Both the position numbers and the translations under genes were made by a program. From contig NZ_CP144459.1 of NCBI RefSeq assembly GCF_050320395.1, positions 1,178,001 through 1,242,000 on the forward strand: 64,000 nucleotides of DNA, written 5' to 3'. Positions 7,105-16,275 of this stretch are shown piece after piece. The DNA is from Treponema_C sp050320395. GTDB taxonomy: Bacteria > Spirochaetota > Spirochaetia > Treponematales > Treponemataceae. Below the pieces are notes generated by a model. The model saw only the letters and a list, made by a program, of their open reading frames with translations, was not told the origin of the DNA and ran no database searches. How positions within the stretch are numbered: the first letter of the stretch is position 1; each line of letters starts with the position of its first letter.

Positions 7105-8577
7105 ATGACCCCTGATGAATTTGCCGCTAAGGCTTTTCATGCTTACGATATACGCATTGATGCCGATGATTTAACTGAATATTTTGCCCTGCGTTTATAT
7201 AAGGCGCAGGCACGGTATTTTAAAAACGTATTGCACAGTTCAAAAATAGTGCTTTGCCGCGATACGAGAAAAAGCGGTGCGCGCTTGTTGGAAGCTGCCC
7301 TTGATTTTTTTTGTAAAGCCGGTTTTCAAGTCGATGTAAACGTATTGCCGGTTTCAACCTGCCAGTTTTATTTCAGCTGTATGAAGCGTCCCGATTCCTG
7401 CGGTATTATGTTTACCGCCTCTCATAATCCGGCGCATTATGCCGGCTTGAAAATAGTCGGCCCGATGTGTTTACCTATTGCAGCCGATATAGGCCCGGAA
7501 GGCGGCTTAAGCGCGATAAAAAAAGCTTTTTTACAAGATGACAATCTCAGCGAAGAATGCGCCGGCGGCAGCGTTTGTGTTTTTAACGATGCGGAGTTAT
7601 ATATAGATTCATGTATGACACGGGCCGGAATAGGTGAGGGTTCTTTAAGCGGTATACGCGTATGTGCGGATTTTTTATGCGGAAGTGCCGGAAGCGAAAT
7701 TGCGTGCGCTCTTAAAAAAGCCGGAGTTGAATTGACTGTCCGCAATATCGTTCCGGACGGTGATTTTCCTGCCGGTTCCCCCAATCCCGTTATAAAGGCG
7801 AATATTCAAAAAACACTCGATTTTATGTCGCGGCGCTCCGGTGCCTTTGATTTCGGTCTGTTTTTCGACGGCGACGGCGACCGTATAGATATATGTACGG
7901 ACCGTGCCGAAGAGATTTCTCCTTCCCTAATTATGCTCTTTATTGCGGGAGCTTTGGGTTTGAGCGGCGAAAATGCACGCATAGGTATAGATTCAAAAGC
8001 CTCTCCCTACATTGCATGGGAGCTTAAAAAAGCGGGATTTGAACCCGTCCTTATTCCTAACGGACATTCAAAAATAAAAGATTTGTTTTTGCGCGCCGGT
8101 GTGCAGGCGGCCGTTGAAGAATCGGCTCACTATTATATTACTTCTTCGCTTTCTCCGCAAAAGATGCCGCGCCCCGTCGAAAGTACGCTTTTTATATGTT
8201 TGCTGTTTTTAAGCGAGTGGAAAAAAAATAAAGACGGATTTTTAAAGCTTTTGGAATTACAGCGCAATACTTACCGCAAACGCGAATGGTCACATTCTTA
8301 TGCTTGCGATGCCGAGCGCAGTTTGACGCTTGAGGAAAGCGAAAGTTTTTTTTGCGATCGCGGTTATGAAGCGGTAAAAACGCTGTTTACGGGCGAGCCG
8401 CTGGGAGCCGTTTTGCTTGAAAAAAAATGGGACGGGGGTAATTGGTGCCGTATAGCACAGCGTTCAAGCGAAAGCGAACAGGGCCTTGCGCGCTGGATGG
8501 TTTCTTCTTCGGATAAGGGTGAACTTGATTTCGCCGCGGAAAATATTGAAAAAATCGCTCTAAAAAGAGCGAAATAA
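7105..8577 (+). CDS. phosphomannomutase/phosphoglucomutase family protein
   Basis: A 490-residue alpha-D-phosphohexomutase. The phosphoserine loop is TASHNP (about residue 104) and the metal-binding loop is FDGDGDR (about residue 255). The sugar-binding loop is present as VEESAHYY where family members often have GEXSGH, so substrate preference may differ. It would interconvert hexose 6- and 1-phosphates for nucleotide-sugar synthesis. The start has a good GGGAGA. It is the first gene of the operon leading into the phosphonate-type transporter, an unusual partner, and ends nine bases before the ATG of phnC. Confidence 0.88.
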   Translation: MTPDEFAAKAFHAYDIRIDADDLTEYFALRLYKAQARYFKNVLHSSKIVLCRDTRKSGARLLEAALDFFCKAGFQVDVNVLPVSTCQFYFSCMKRPDSCGIMFTASHNPAHYAGLKIVGPMCLPIAADIGPEGGLSAIKKAFLQDDNLSEECAGGSVCVFNDAELYIDSCMTRAGIGEGSLSGIRVCADFLCGSAGSEIACALKKAGVELTVRNIVPDGDFPAGSPNPVIKANIQKTLDFMSRRSGAFDFGLFFDGDGDRIDICTDRAEEISPSLIMLFIAGALGLSGENARIGIDSKASPYIAWELKKAGFEPVLIPNGHSKIKDLFLRAGVQAAVEESAHYYITSSLSPQKMPRPVESTLFICLLFLSEWKKNKDGFLKLLELQRNTYRKREWSHSYACDAERSLTLEESESFFCDRGYEAVKTLFTGEPLGAVLLEKKWDGGNWCRIAQRSSESEQGLARWMVSSSDKGELDFAAENIEKIALKRAK

Positions 8578-8586
8578 GGATTGGAT

Positions 8587-9399
8587 ATGGTAGAAATTAA
8601 AAACTTGGTAAAGCGGTATCCGTCGGGACAGGAAGCGCTTTCGGATGTATCTCTTACGATAAAAGACGATGAAGTAGTCGCTCTGATAGGTCCTTCGGGT
8701 GCCGGAAAAAGTACGCTTATAAGATGTATAAACCGGCTTATCGATCCTACCGGCGGCACCATCCTCGTTAACGGAAAAGATATGTGTGCTTTGAATCACA
8801 AAGACCTCAGATTGGCACGGCGTAAAATCGGAATGATTTTTCAGGAGTACGCCCTTGTCGACCGTTTAACCGTTATGGAAAACGTTCTTTCAGGTCAGCT
8901 CGGTTATGTAGGATTTTGGGCAAGCGTTACGCGGCGTTTTCCTGCCGCAACTGTTGAAAAAGCCTATACGCTGTTGGAACGTGTAGGTCTTGCCGATTAC
9001 GTGGATAGTCGTGCCGATCAGCTTTCCGGAGGTCAGCGCCAGAGAGTCGGTATAGCACGCGCGTTGATTCAGCAGCCGGACTTGCTGCTTGTCGACGAGC
9101 CTACCGCCAGTCTCGATCCGAAAACCTCACGGCAGGTTATGCGCCTTATTATCGAACTTGTTCAGGAAAATAAATTGTCCTGTATAATCAATATTCACGA
9201 TGTTATTCTTGCAAAACAGTTTTGTCAGCGTATTGTCGGTTTACAGGCCGGAAAAATCGTATATGACGGTTCAAGTGAAAATATGAACACGGAGGTATTG
9301 AATACGATTTACGGCGCCGAAGATTGGAATATTAAAAAGAAGGATACGGATGAAGACGATACCGACGAATCCATTTTTTCGCTCGGAGGAAACGCATGA
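8587..9399 (+). CDS. phnC: phosphonate-type ABC importer, ATPase PhnC
   Basis: A 270-residue ABC ATPase. Walker A is GPSGAGKST, the signature is LSGGQRQR and Walker B is LLLVDEPTA. The RNCINRL-like RCINRLIDPTGG and the Q-loop FQEYALVDRLTVMENVLSGQLG are typical of PhnC. It powers uptake through the two PhnE-like permeases that follow. The start at ATG 8587 is preferred over the TTG at 8581 because of the AAGGA just upstream. The end overlaps the next gene by four bases. Confidence 0.9.
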   Translation: MVEIKNLVKRYPSGQEALSDVSLTIKDDEVVALIGPSGAGKSTLIRCINRLIDPTGGTILVNGKDMCALNHKDLRLARRKIGMIFQEYALVDRLTVMENVLSGQLGYVGFWASVTRRFPAATVEKAYTLLERVGLADYVDSRADQLSGGQRQRVGIARALIQQPDLLLVDEPTASLDPKTSRQVMRLIIELVQENKLSCIINIHDVILAKQFCQRIVGLQAGKIVYDGSSENMNTEVLNTIYGAEDWNIKKKDTDEDDTDESIFSLGGNA

Positions 9400-10202
9400 C
9401 CGGCGCCGCTTCAACTTTAAGAACGTGGAAAAAAAAGCCGCTGATAAAAAATCCCTTTTTACGCTGGGGACTTTTTATAGCGGTGATAGCCTATCTTATT
9501 ATTTCCGGCTCGGCGATAAAGGTTGATCCGAACCGTATTGCCATGGGAGCAAGCAGAATAGGTAAACTTTTTTCCGGTTTTTTCCATCCGGACTTTGTGT
9601 CCCGCTATAAATATATTGTACAGGGAACCCTGGAAAGTCTTGCAATGACCCTTGCCGCATCTCTTACCAGTATGTTTTTAGCCATACCCTTTGCCCTGTG
9701 TGCATCGCGTAATTTGGTACCTAAATGGGTATATGCGGTGTTCCGCCTTATTTTAATGCTTATCCGCAGTTTGCATGTTGTGGTTATGAGCATTTTATTC
9801 GTTGTAATGTTCGGGTACGGTCCCTTAGCCGGGGTTGCAACCCTTATGCTCAACAGTATAGGCTTTATAGGAAAACTCTTGGCCGAAGATATAGAGAATA
9901 TCAACGAAGAACAGCTTGAAGCGGTACGGGCAACGGGGGCAAACTGGTTTCAAACCGTTATATACGGCGTGTGGCCGCAAATTTCCACACGCTTTATAGG
10001 CCTTTCGATTTACCGCGCCGACATAAGTTTCAGACAGTCTACGATTATCGGTATTGTCGGTGCAGGAGGAATCGGTGCGGTTCTTGATACCGCTATGGGA
10101 AAATACGATTACAATACCGCCGGTGCCATACTGCTTGTTATCATTGTGCTGGTTCTTATTACCGAGTATATTTCAAGCTCCATCCGCAGGAGGATTGCAT
10201 AA
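9396..10202 (+). CDS. phnE: phosphonate-type ABC importer, permease PhnE 1
   Basis: A 268-residue permease with about six membrane segments. The binding-protein-dependent transport signature is visible as EAVRATGANWFQTVIYGVWPQ, and the C-terminal region IIGIVGAGGIGAVLDTAM is characteristic of PhnE. It forms the membrane channel with the second permease. It overlaps phnC and the next permease gene (ATGA and a single shared base), a tight operon. Confidence 0.9.
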   Translation: MTGAASTLRTWKKKPLIKNPFLRWGLFIAVIAYLIISGSAIKVDPNRIAMGASRIGKLFSGFFHPDFVSRYKYIVQGTLESLAMTLAASLTSMFLAIPFALCASRNLVPKWVYAVFRLILMLIRSLHVVVMSILFVVMFGYGPLAGVATLMLNSIGFIGKLLAEDIENINEEQLEAVRATGANWFQTVIYGVWPQISTRFIGLSIYRADISFRQSTIIGIVGAGGIGAVLDTAMGKYDYNTAGAILLVIIVLVLITEYISSSIRRRIA

Positions 10203-11014
10203 TGCCTCTTATAAAAAAAGAAAATCAATTGCTTTGGAAAAAAAGATCGCCGAGTGAATCCCTGTCTTCCTATGCGTCCTGGCTGTTCGGCATTATCGTA
10301 TTGCTCATCTCGGCAAAATATGTAAGCGACAGAACAACATGGGAATTTGTAGGGGATGCGTCGGTACAAATTAAAGACTTTGTTTCGCGTATGTTTCCGC
10401 CCGATGTCCGCTATTTCGGAAAGGTTATGCCCGCTTTATGGGATACGATTACCATTTCGGTGTTCGGAACGGGGATTGCCGTTATTATTTCTTTTTTCCT
10501 CGCTTTTCTTGCCGCAAAAAATACCACTCCGAACGCGGCTGTGCGTATGATAGTGTTGGTATTTATTGTCGCTTCCCGTTCCGTTAACAGTATGATCTGG
10601 GCTCTTATAATCGTTCAAATCGTAGGACCGGGCTTACTTGCAAGTATTATTGCCATTGCCGTACGTTCTTTGGGAATGGTTTCCAAGCTTTTATATGAAG
10701 CGATAGAAGAAATCAACCGTGAACCCATTGAAGCGATTACCGCTACCGGCGCGACGAGGATGCAGGTCTTTGTCTACGGTTTTTTACCCCAGGTTATGCC
10801 GACCTTTGTCGGAACCGCGGTCTACCGCTGGGAAAATAACATCAGGGAATCAACCGTTATCGGTATAGTCGGCGGAGGCGGTATCGGTTTACTGCTCAAT
10901 TCGGCTATTAATAAGCTTGCCTGGAATCAGGTTTTGACGATATTAATTGTAATTTTTTGTACGGTCGTATTCGCCGAGTGGATTTCCGCAAAGGTAAGAA
11001 AATCCATTTCGTAG
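10202..11014 (+). CDS. phnE: phosphonate-type ABC importer, permease PhnE 2
   Basis: A 270-residue permease paralogous to the one before it. It carries EAITATGATRMQVFVYGFLPQ and the closing VIGIVGGGGIGLLLNSAI. Two different PhnE-like subunits suggest a heterodimeric channel, a known arrangement in phosphonate and phosphite importers. It is followed within 35 bases by the binding-protein gene. Confidence 0.9.
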   Translation: MPLIKKENQLLWKKRSPSESLSSYASWLFGIIVLLISAKYVSDRTTWEFVGDASVQIKDFVSRMFPPDVRYFGKVMPALWDTITISVFGTGIAVIISFFLAFLAAKNTTPNAAVRMIVLVFIVASRSVNSMIWALIIVQIVGPGLLASIIAIAVRSLGMVSKLLYEAIEEINREPIEAITATGATRMQVFVYGFLPQVMPTFVGTAVYRWENNIRESTVIGIVGGGGIGLLLNSAINKLAWNQVLTILIVIFCTVVFAEWISAKVRKSIS

Positions 11015-11046
11015 TAAAATCAATTCGACGGTACAAGGAGGGTAAA

Positions 11047-12042
11047 ATGAAAAAATTATTAACGATTTTGATTGCCGCGCTGATGTGTGCATCCTTTGTG
11101 TTTGCACTCGGCTCCAAAGAACAGGGCTCGGCAACGGAAAAGAAGCAGTACGGAGAACTTGATCCGGTCTATGTCGACAAAAACGGCGATATGATTGCGG
11201 ATGTGCCTGAAGATGCTTCTCAGCTGCTGGATCCGGACACGCTTATTTTTGCCTATGCTCCGGTGGAAGACCCGGCCGTATATGAGGAAGTGTTTGTAAA
11301 CTTCCAAAAATATCTGGAAAAAAAGACGGGCAAAAAAGTAAAGTGGTTCGCCGTTACAAACTACGCAACGCAAATCGAAGCTATGCGTGCCGGCCGTTTG
11401 CACGTATCCGGCTTTGCCGCAGGTACCGTACAGGATGCCGTAAATACGGGCGGCTTTGTACCCTTTGCGGTTATGGGAACCGAAAAAGGTTTTGTCGGCT
11501 ATCGTATGGCCATTATTGCCAACAAGTCTTCCGGTATTAAAACAATTGATGATTTAAAGGGTAAAAACGTTGCCTTTGTATCCGAAAGTTCAAACTCCGG
11601 TTACAGTGCACCGCGCGCCATTTTATATCAAAAGTTTAATATTTTACCGAACAAAGATTATAAGGTTTCTTTTTCGGGAAAACACGATAACTCCATTACC
11701 GGTGTTTATAACAACGACTATGATGCCGCGGCAATCGCCGATACGGTTATGCAGCGTATGATTGCAGGAGGCCGTGTACCCGCAGCCCAAGAATGGTGTA
11801 CCTTTGTTTTTGAGTCGGATATCTTCCCGCCTACCGCTTGGGGTGTAAACCATAGAATCAAGCCCGAATTGCAGGCAAAAATCAAAGACGCCTTTCTTAC
11901 CTACGATTGGAGCGGCTCGAAGCTTAAAGATACCTGGCCTGAAAACGACAGGTTTATTCCGGTGGATTATGCAAAAGATTATGCGCTTTTGCGTGAAATC
12001 CGTGCGGGCAGTAAAAAAGTTGCCGAACTTCTCGGTGAATAA
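11047..12042 (+). CDS. phnD: phosphonate-type ABC importer, binding protein PhnD
   Basis: A 331-residue exported protein. The signal peptide is MKKLLTILIAALMCASFVFA, cleaved before LGSKEQ; there is no lipobox cysteine, so it is probably soluble in the periplasm. The body matches the phosphate/phosphite/phosphonate-binding fold: FAYAPVEDPAVYEE, AMRAGRLHVSGFAAG, and KNVAFVSESSNSGYSAPRAIL. It would deliver the ligand to PhnE. The ATG at 11047 follows AAGGAGGG; upstream in-frame codons lie in the permease gene. A terminator follows, so the next gene may be partly separate. Confidence 0.9.
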   Translation: MKKLLTILIAALMCASFVFALGSKEQGSATEKKQYGELDPVYVDKNGDMIADVPEDASQLLDPDTLIFAYAPVEDPAVYEEVFVNFQKYLEKKTGKKVKWFAVTNYATQIEAMRAGRLHVSGFAAGTVQDAVNTGGFVPFAVMGTEKGFVGYRMAIIANKSSGIKTIDDLKGKNVAFVSESSNSGYSAPRAILYQKFNILPNKDYKVSFSGKHDNSITGVYNNDYDAAAIADTVMQRMIAGGRVPAAQEWCTFVFESDIFPPTAWGVNHRIKPELQAKIKDAFLTYDWSGSKLKDTWPENDRFIPVDYAKDYALLREIRAGSKKVAELLGE

Positions 12043-12051
12043 AAAATAAAA

Positions 12052-12104
12052 AAAATCCCGGACTGTTTCAAAAACACATACGTTTTCGGCCGGCCCGGGG
12101 TTTT
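12052..12104 (+). terminator. intrinsic terminator or attenuator after phnD
   Basis: AAAATCCCGG pairs with CCGGGGTTTT around a loop containing GACTGTTTCAAAA. It lies between phnD and the metallo-beta-lactamase-fold gene, 22 bases before the latter's ATG, so it may only reduce read-through. Confidence 0.65.
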
Positions 12105-12126
12105 GAATCAGTGTAAAAAGGAAATA

Positions 12127-12876
12127 ATGCAGGTAACCGTTTTGGGCCTCTCCGAAGGCATTCAGTCAGCCGATTCAGGCAATTCCAGTTTGCTCATTCA
12201 AACCGCTTCAACTTCCGTTCTTGTAGATGTATCGGGCAGTCCCTGTACCGAACTGCTGCGCCATAACACGGATCCGAATATGCTTGATGCCGTTATTTTA
12301 ACGCATGCACATGTGGATCATATATATGCACTGCCTTCCTTACTACACAATTTATGGCTTCGTAAGCGGACAAAGCCTCTTTTTATTTTGGCAAATCCGC
12401 ATACAATACAAAAAGCGCAGGAATTATGCGCTTTATTTTTGCTTCATACCAAAAAAGATATGATGCCTATCCGCTGGGGCCTGTGTGAAAATATCGGGAA
12501 TATAAAAATTCTATCCTTTCCCCTGTCCCACCGTCCCCTTGTACCTACAAACGGCTTTGTTTTTGAAGCGGGAGGACGGCGCTGTTCTTATTTTCCGGAC
12601 AACGCCGCACAAAAACCCTATCCTTTGTGTGCGGCCGATTCGGATTTGCTGATTCACGAAAGCAACGGTCTGGCCTGCGAGCAGCCGGGATTGGCTGAAG
12701 CCGGACATTCCAGTGCGCAAGATGCCGCAGAGGTTGCATCGGAACTTCGGGCAAAACGGTTAATGCTTATCCATGTGCCCGGGGATCTTAAAAAACGTGC
12801 GGCTATCCTGGCCGAAGCGCGTCTGGGCTTTTCCTCTGCAGAGCTTCCGGAAGCCGGCAAAACGTATACTCTGTAA
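12127..12876 (+). CDS. metallo-beta-lactamase-fold hydrolase
   Basis: A 249-residue protein of the MBL fold. The metal motif THAHVDH (about residue 62) is complete, and further candidate ligands appear as SHRP, DLLIHES and IHVPGD. The fold covers RNase Z, PhnP phosphodiesterase and others. Its place right after a phn-type importer suggests a PhnP-like phosphodiesterase, but the sequence alone does not settle it. The ATG at 12127 follows AAAAAGGA; an upstream TTG is less likely. Confidence 0.8.
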   Translation: MQVTVLGLSEGIQSADSGNSSLLIQTASTSVLVDVSGSPCTELLRHNTDPNMLDAVILTHAHVDHIYALPSLLHNLWLRKRTKPLFILANPHTIQKAQELCALFLLHTKKDMMPIRWGLCENIGNIKILSFPLSHRPLVPTNGFVFEAGGRRCSYFPDNAAQKPYPLCAADSDLLIHESNGLACEQPGLAEAGHSSAQDAAEVASELRAKRLMLIHVPGDLKKRAAILAEARLGFSSAELPEAGKTYTL

Positions 12877-12894
12877 GTGCCGATCTATCCTAAT

Positions 12895-13500
12895 TTATCG
12901 TATTCCCGAATTTTTAAAATGCTTGCCTAAAATCTTCGAACCGATAAGAACACCGGCAAAACCGAAGACAAAGGTCGAAATAAGAATGATAACGCCTATA
13001 CGGCCTGCACTTGCCGCAATCGACGCTTCGGCCTGTTCGGCGCTCATACCCATTTTGTCGATGCAAAAGTGCCTATAGTGGTCTACAAAAAACAGGATGG
13101 GAATAACCCCGCCGGATGCGCTTCCGGTACACATAAAACCGCTTGCGGCGGCTATTGTGTATTTATTTTTATACTTTCCCGTGAAGGCGACAATATCGCC
13201 GAGTGCCGCTCCGATAAACATACCGATGAGCCAGGGAAGATAACCCATGCCCAAAATTGCGACTATGAGAATCAATATACTTTGGCAAATAGTAAAGACA
13301 CCGAATTTGGGGACTTTAATTGCCAAAAATAAATACACCGTACCGACAATTAAACCTGCAATGGCCGGAGAAAAAGCGTGTAACACCGGATTTATTGCCG
13401 CCGTCGTAAAACCGATGATAAAAAAAACGGCAATGTAGATGACGGCTATAATGCCTATTAAAACAAAATCCTTTGTTTTAAACCTGTTTGCCTTTTGCAT
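12895..13500 (-). CDS. ECF transporter S component, Trep_Strep family
   Basis: A 201-residue membrane protein with about five to six hydrophobic helices and the sequence style of the conserved Trep_Strep integral membrane family (MptD-like), substrate-binding components of energy-coupling factor importers. It has a soluble insertion near FVDHYRHFCIDKMGMSAEQAEASI. The substrate is unknown. It starts at ATG 13500 behind AAGGAG and is the last gene of the EcfT, ATPase, S-component operon. Confidence 0.85.
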   Translation of the reverse strand: MQKANRFKTKDFVLIGIIAVIYIAVFFIIGFTTAAINPVLHAFSPAIAGLIVGTVYLFLAIKVPKFGVFTICQSILILIVAILGMGYLPWLIGMFIGAALGDIVAFTGKYKNKYTIAAASGFMCTGSASGGVIPILFFVDHYRHFCIDKMGMSAEQAEASIAASAGRIGVIILISTFVFGFAGVLIGSKILGKHFKNSGIR

Positions 13501-13513
13501 AAAAAACTCCTTT

Positions 13514-15085
13514 TTATAAAGTTGAAAAACTATGTTCAAGCGTGCCGTCGTCGGCATCGAGCATTGAATCCCGTGTAATGCGTGTATTTTCCAATAAAAC
13601 GATTCGGTTACATACGGTTGAAATGAATTCAAAATCGTGGGTAATGACGAGTACCGCCGATGTACGAGCGATTTCGCGTAAAAGAGAGCCCACTTTTTGC
13701 ATATTGCCGTAATCGAGGCCGCTTGTAGGCTCGTCGAGGATGGTAACCGGGCAGCCGCGTACATAGGTTGCGGCGATAATGAGGCGCTGTTTTTGTCCCA
13801 TTGAAAGCGAAAAAGGATGGGCGTCTTTACAGTTGTATAAATCGAGCTTTTTTAGAGCATCCGTAACTTTTTCTTTTATGTCCGGAATGCCGCCGCTGCC
13901 TATCAACAATTCGGAAAATACATCCGAGCCGAAAAGCTGGTATTCGACATCCTGCATAACAAAATTGGTTTGTTCAATGCGCTCTTTTTCCGAAACGATT
14001 TTTCCGTTTAACCGGATTGTTCCCGAATCGGGAACGTAAATGCCCGAAATAATCTTTGCAAGGGTTGTTTTCCCCGCCCCGTTTTTTCCCGTCAAGGCGG
14101 TAATTTCATTTTTGCGTAAACTTAAATCGATGCCGTTAAGAATTTCAGTTCCGTCGTTAAATGAAAACGAAATATCCGAAAGACGGCACACTTCATCGCC
14201 GTTTTGTTCCGCGCCCTTTTGCGCAAGGTCGTTCGTAGCGGCGGCCGCTTCGGCTGTCCGTTCGCAGGTTTTGCGGGCGGAGAAAAGCGGCTGTAACGGA
14301 AGAGTTCCGTCTTTAAAAAGATGTACACTGCGCAAACCGCGGGCGTTTAATTCAGCGTTTTTCAGCGCATTAAATTCCTGTGCACCGTATTCGGCGTCGA
14401 TTTTTCCGTCTTTTATATATATCACCCTGTCGAACAAATCTTTCAGATAGTACAGGCGGTGTTCGGCTATGATGATTGTAAATCCTTTTTGTTTTAAAAG
14501 GGCGAGCACTTCGGACAAAATGCGTATAGAGTGAAAATCGAGATTGGAAGAAGGTTCGTCCAAAACAATGATGTTCGCCTGCAGGGTAAGGGCCGAAGCG
14601 ATTGCAATTTTTTGTTTTTCGCCGTTCGATAAGTGTTCAAGTCTTTTAAATAACAGATTTTGTACTTGAAGCAGGGTACACACTTCGCTTATTCTGTCGA
14701 TGATTTCGCTGCGAGCTGTGCCGTAATTTTCGCAGGCAAAGGCCAGTTCCGAAATAACGTCGTCGGTAAAAAATTGGCTTTTCGGCGATTGGAATACGGA
14801 TCCCGCTTTGTGCGAGATTTTATCGATTGTCCAATCGTCTATGTTTTGTCCGTGAATGTATACGCCGCCGGAAAACCTTCCTTCAAAAAAACGGGGAATA
14901 AGACCGTTTATGCATTTTGTAAGGGTTGATTTTCCGCTTCCGCTTATTCCCGTAATCAATAAAAACTCGCCTTCGCAAATGCTGAGGGAAGCGTTTTTTA
15001 AACGGGCCGTGTCGGTTGTGCCCTCAAGGGCTTCGGTTTTTTCATACGAAAAACAAACGTTTTGCAATTCTGCGGCTTTTTTCAT
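13514..15085 (-). CDS. ECF transporter fused double ATPase
   Basis: A 523-residue protein with two ABC ATPase domains in one chain. First half: Walker A GISGSGKST, signature LSNGEKQK, Walker B NIIVLDEPSS. Second half: Walker A GKNGAGKTT, signature LSMGQKQR, Walker B VTILDEPTSG. It replaces separate EcfA1 and EcfA2. A linker of about 60 residues around 250-300 has low complexity (RTAEAAAATND). The start overlaps the end of the EcfT gene by four bases. It energises uptake by the S component encoded next. Confidence 0.9.
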   Translation of the reverse strand: MKKAAELQNVCFSYEKTEALEGTTDTARLKNASLSICEGEFLLITGISGSGKSTLTKCINGLIPRFFEGRFSGGVYIHGQNIDDWTIDKISHKAGSVFQSPKSQFFTDDVISELAFACENYGTARSEIIDRISEVCTLLQVQNLLFKRLEHLSNGEKQKIAIASALTLQANIIVLDEPSSNLDFHSIRILSEVLALLKQKGFTIIIAEHRLYYLKDLFDRVIYIKDGKIDAEYGAQEFNALKNAELNARGLRSVHLFKDGTLPLQPLFSARKTCERTAEAAAATNDLAQKGAEQNGDEVCRLSDISFSFNDGTEILNGIDLSLRKNEITALTGKNGAGKTTLAKIISGIYVPDSGTIRLNGKIVSEKERIEQTNFVMQDVEYQLFGSDVFSELLIGSGGIPDIKEKVTDALKKLDLYNCKDAHPFSLSMGQKQRLIIAATYVRGCPVTILDEPTSGLDYGNMQKVGSLLREIARTSAVLVITHDFEFISTVCNRIVLLENTRITRDSMLDADDGTLEHSFSTL

Positions 15086-15924
15086 GCGGCAAAACTCCGT
15101 AAAAGATTCGAAATAACAAGGTCCAAGTTAAAAAGAACTGCCACAGTTACAAGGCCCAGAGAGCCGAGGGCGAACGCAGCGTCGAGTTTACCGAACTTTA
15201 CGGCAAAAAGCTCGGTAGGCGCTTGAGCCGCTTCGGCTCCTTTTACCAAAGCTGCCGCACTCATATCTTCTGCGAGCGAAACGGCACGGAACAAAACGGG
15301 AACAAGGGCGTATTCGAGGCTTTGCATCGGATGCAAAAATACGCTTTTTACACCCAAGCCTATACCGCGCATTTTCATTCCGGTTGAAATAATCGCCGTT
15401 TCTTTTTTTATCGTAGGTAAAAAGCGTATTGCAACGGCAAAGCCGAGCATAAAACCTTTGGGAAGATGCATTTTGTTTAGGGCGCTGACCAGATTTTTTG
15501 TATCCACTTTGTTAAAAATAACGACGGCAACCATCATAAACGGAACAAACTTATGAACTCCCATGGAAATAATAAACAGAGCGTTTTTGATCGCCGGACT
15601 TAAAAAAGCACCGTACGATTTTAAAAAAAAGGGGATTAAAACGGCTGCCGCAAACACAAGGGTATATTTCCACAGTCTGCGCCGCATTTTAAAAAGAATC
15701 ATAATCACGGACGAAATGCAAAATACAAGCACATTCGCCGTAACGGAAGGCGATATAAGCATAACCATTGAGAATACCACATTCAAACCCACAAGTGTCC
15801 GCGGGTCCAATACGCTGCGTTTTTGGGAAGTATAGTCTGCAATTTTTATTTTAAGCCGATCTGCGGTTAAGCCCGTCAAATCTTCACAGCCGGAATCCGA
15901 AGCGGCGCCTTCTTTTTTAGTCAT
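15082..15924 (-). CDS. ECF transporter T component
   Basis: A 280-residue membrane protein of the CbiQ/EcfT family with about five hydrophobic segments. The first coupling motif region reads GMKMRGIGL. The second, normally around ARG, reads AALVKGAEA and is degenerate. The start MTKKEG at 15924 is chosen because a perfect promoter ends seven bases before it and no Shine-Dalgarno sequence is present; ATGs at 15933 or 15960 would lie inside the promoter. This would be a leaderless operon head for EcfT, fused ATPase and S component. Confidence 0.82.
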   Translation of the reverse strand: MTKKEGAASDSGCEDLTGLTADRLKIKIADYTSQKRSVLDPRTLVGLNVVFSMVMLISPSVTANVLVFCISSVIMILFKMRRRLWKYTLVFAAAVLIPFFLKSYGAFLSPAIKNALFIISMGVHKFVPFMMVAVVIFNKVDTKNLVSALNKMHLPKGFMLGFAVAIRFLPTIKKETAIISTGMKMRGIGLGVKSVFLHPMQSLEYALVPVLFRAVSLAEDMSAAALVKGAEAAQAPTELFAVKFGKLDAAFALGSLGLVTVAVLFNLDLVISNLLRSFAA

Positions 15925-15931
15925 AACTAAC

Positions 15932-15960
15932 ATATTAACGTTGGAAAAGAAGCGTGTCAA
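15932..15960 (-). promoter_or_regulatory. consensus promoter of ECF operon I
   Basis: TTGACA, 17 bases, TAATAT on the minus strand, then seven bases to the ATG at 15924. The -35 and the first bases of the -10 lie within the 3' end of a small reading frame encoding a winged helix fragment. Confidence 0.75.
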
Positions 15961-16212
15961 TATATTTGATTTTTCCCGCTTTTTTCAGCTCGGAAATTTT
16001 TCGGCTGACGGTTACCCTCGATTTTCCCATCTTTGCCGCAAGCTGTTCATACGGTATTTCCGGATTTTCTCTCAGATGTTGTATTAACATTTACAGTATC
16101 TTTTATCCGGCTGTTTTTTATTGTTTTTGCGGTTATTTTGAGCATAAAATCTATAAAAATACCCGAACCGTTTTTTTCCGTGCCGTTTCCGCCTTCAAAA
16201 GGAATGAATAAA
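15935..16212 (-). pseudogene. decayed gene with C-terminal winged helix, perhaps Fic family
   Basis: On the minus strand the last 51 codons (from ATG 16090) read as a typical helix-turn-helix tail (RENPEIPYEQLAAKMGKSR, then TVSRKISELKKAGKI). Immediately upstream, in another frame, are FIHSF, then GGNG, then FIDFMLKITAKTIKN. These resemble pieces of Fic/DOC proteins (IHPFxxGNG, FIEFML) that often carry such a C-terminal helix-turn-helix. Frames are broken by at least two shifts, there is no ribosome binding site, and a stop codon directly precedes the ATG. The Fic assignment is inferred from short matches. Confidence 0.45.
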
Positions 16213-16275
16213 CTCAAACTCGTAATGAAAAACGCAGCTTTTAATAAGAGGTAATGGTAAAAGGAGGTTTCCGGC

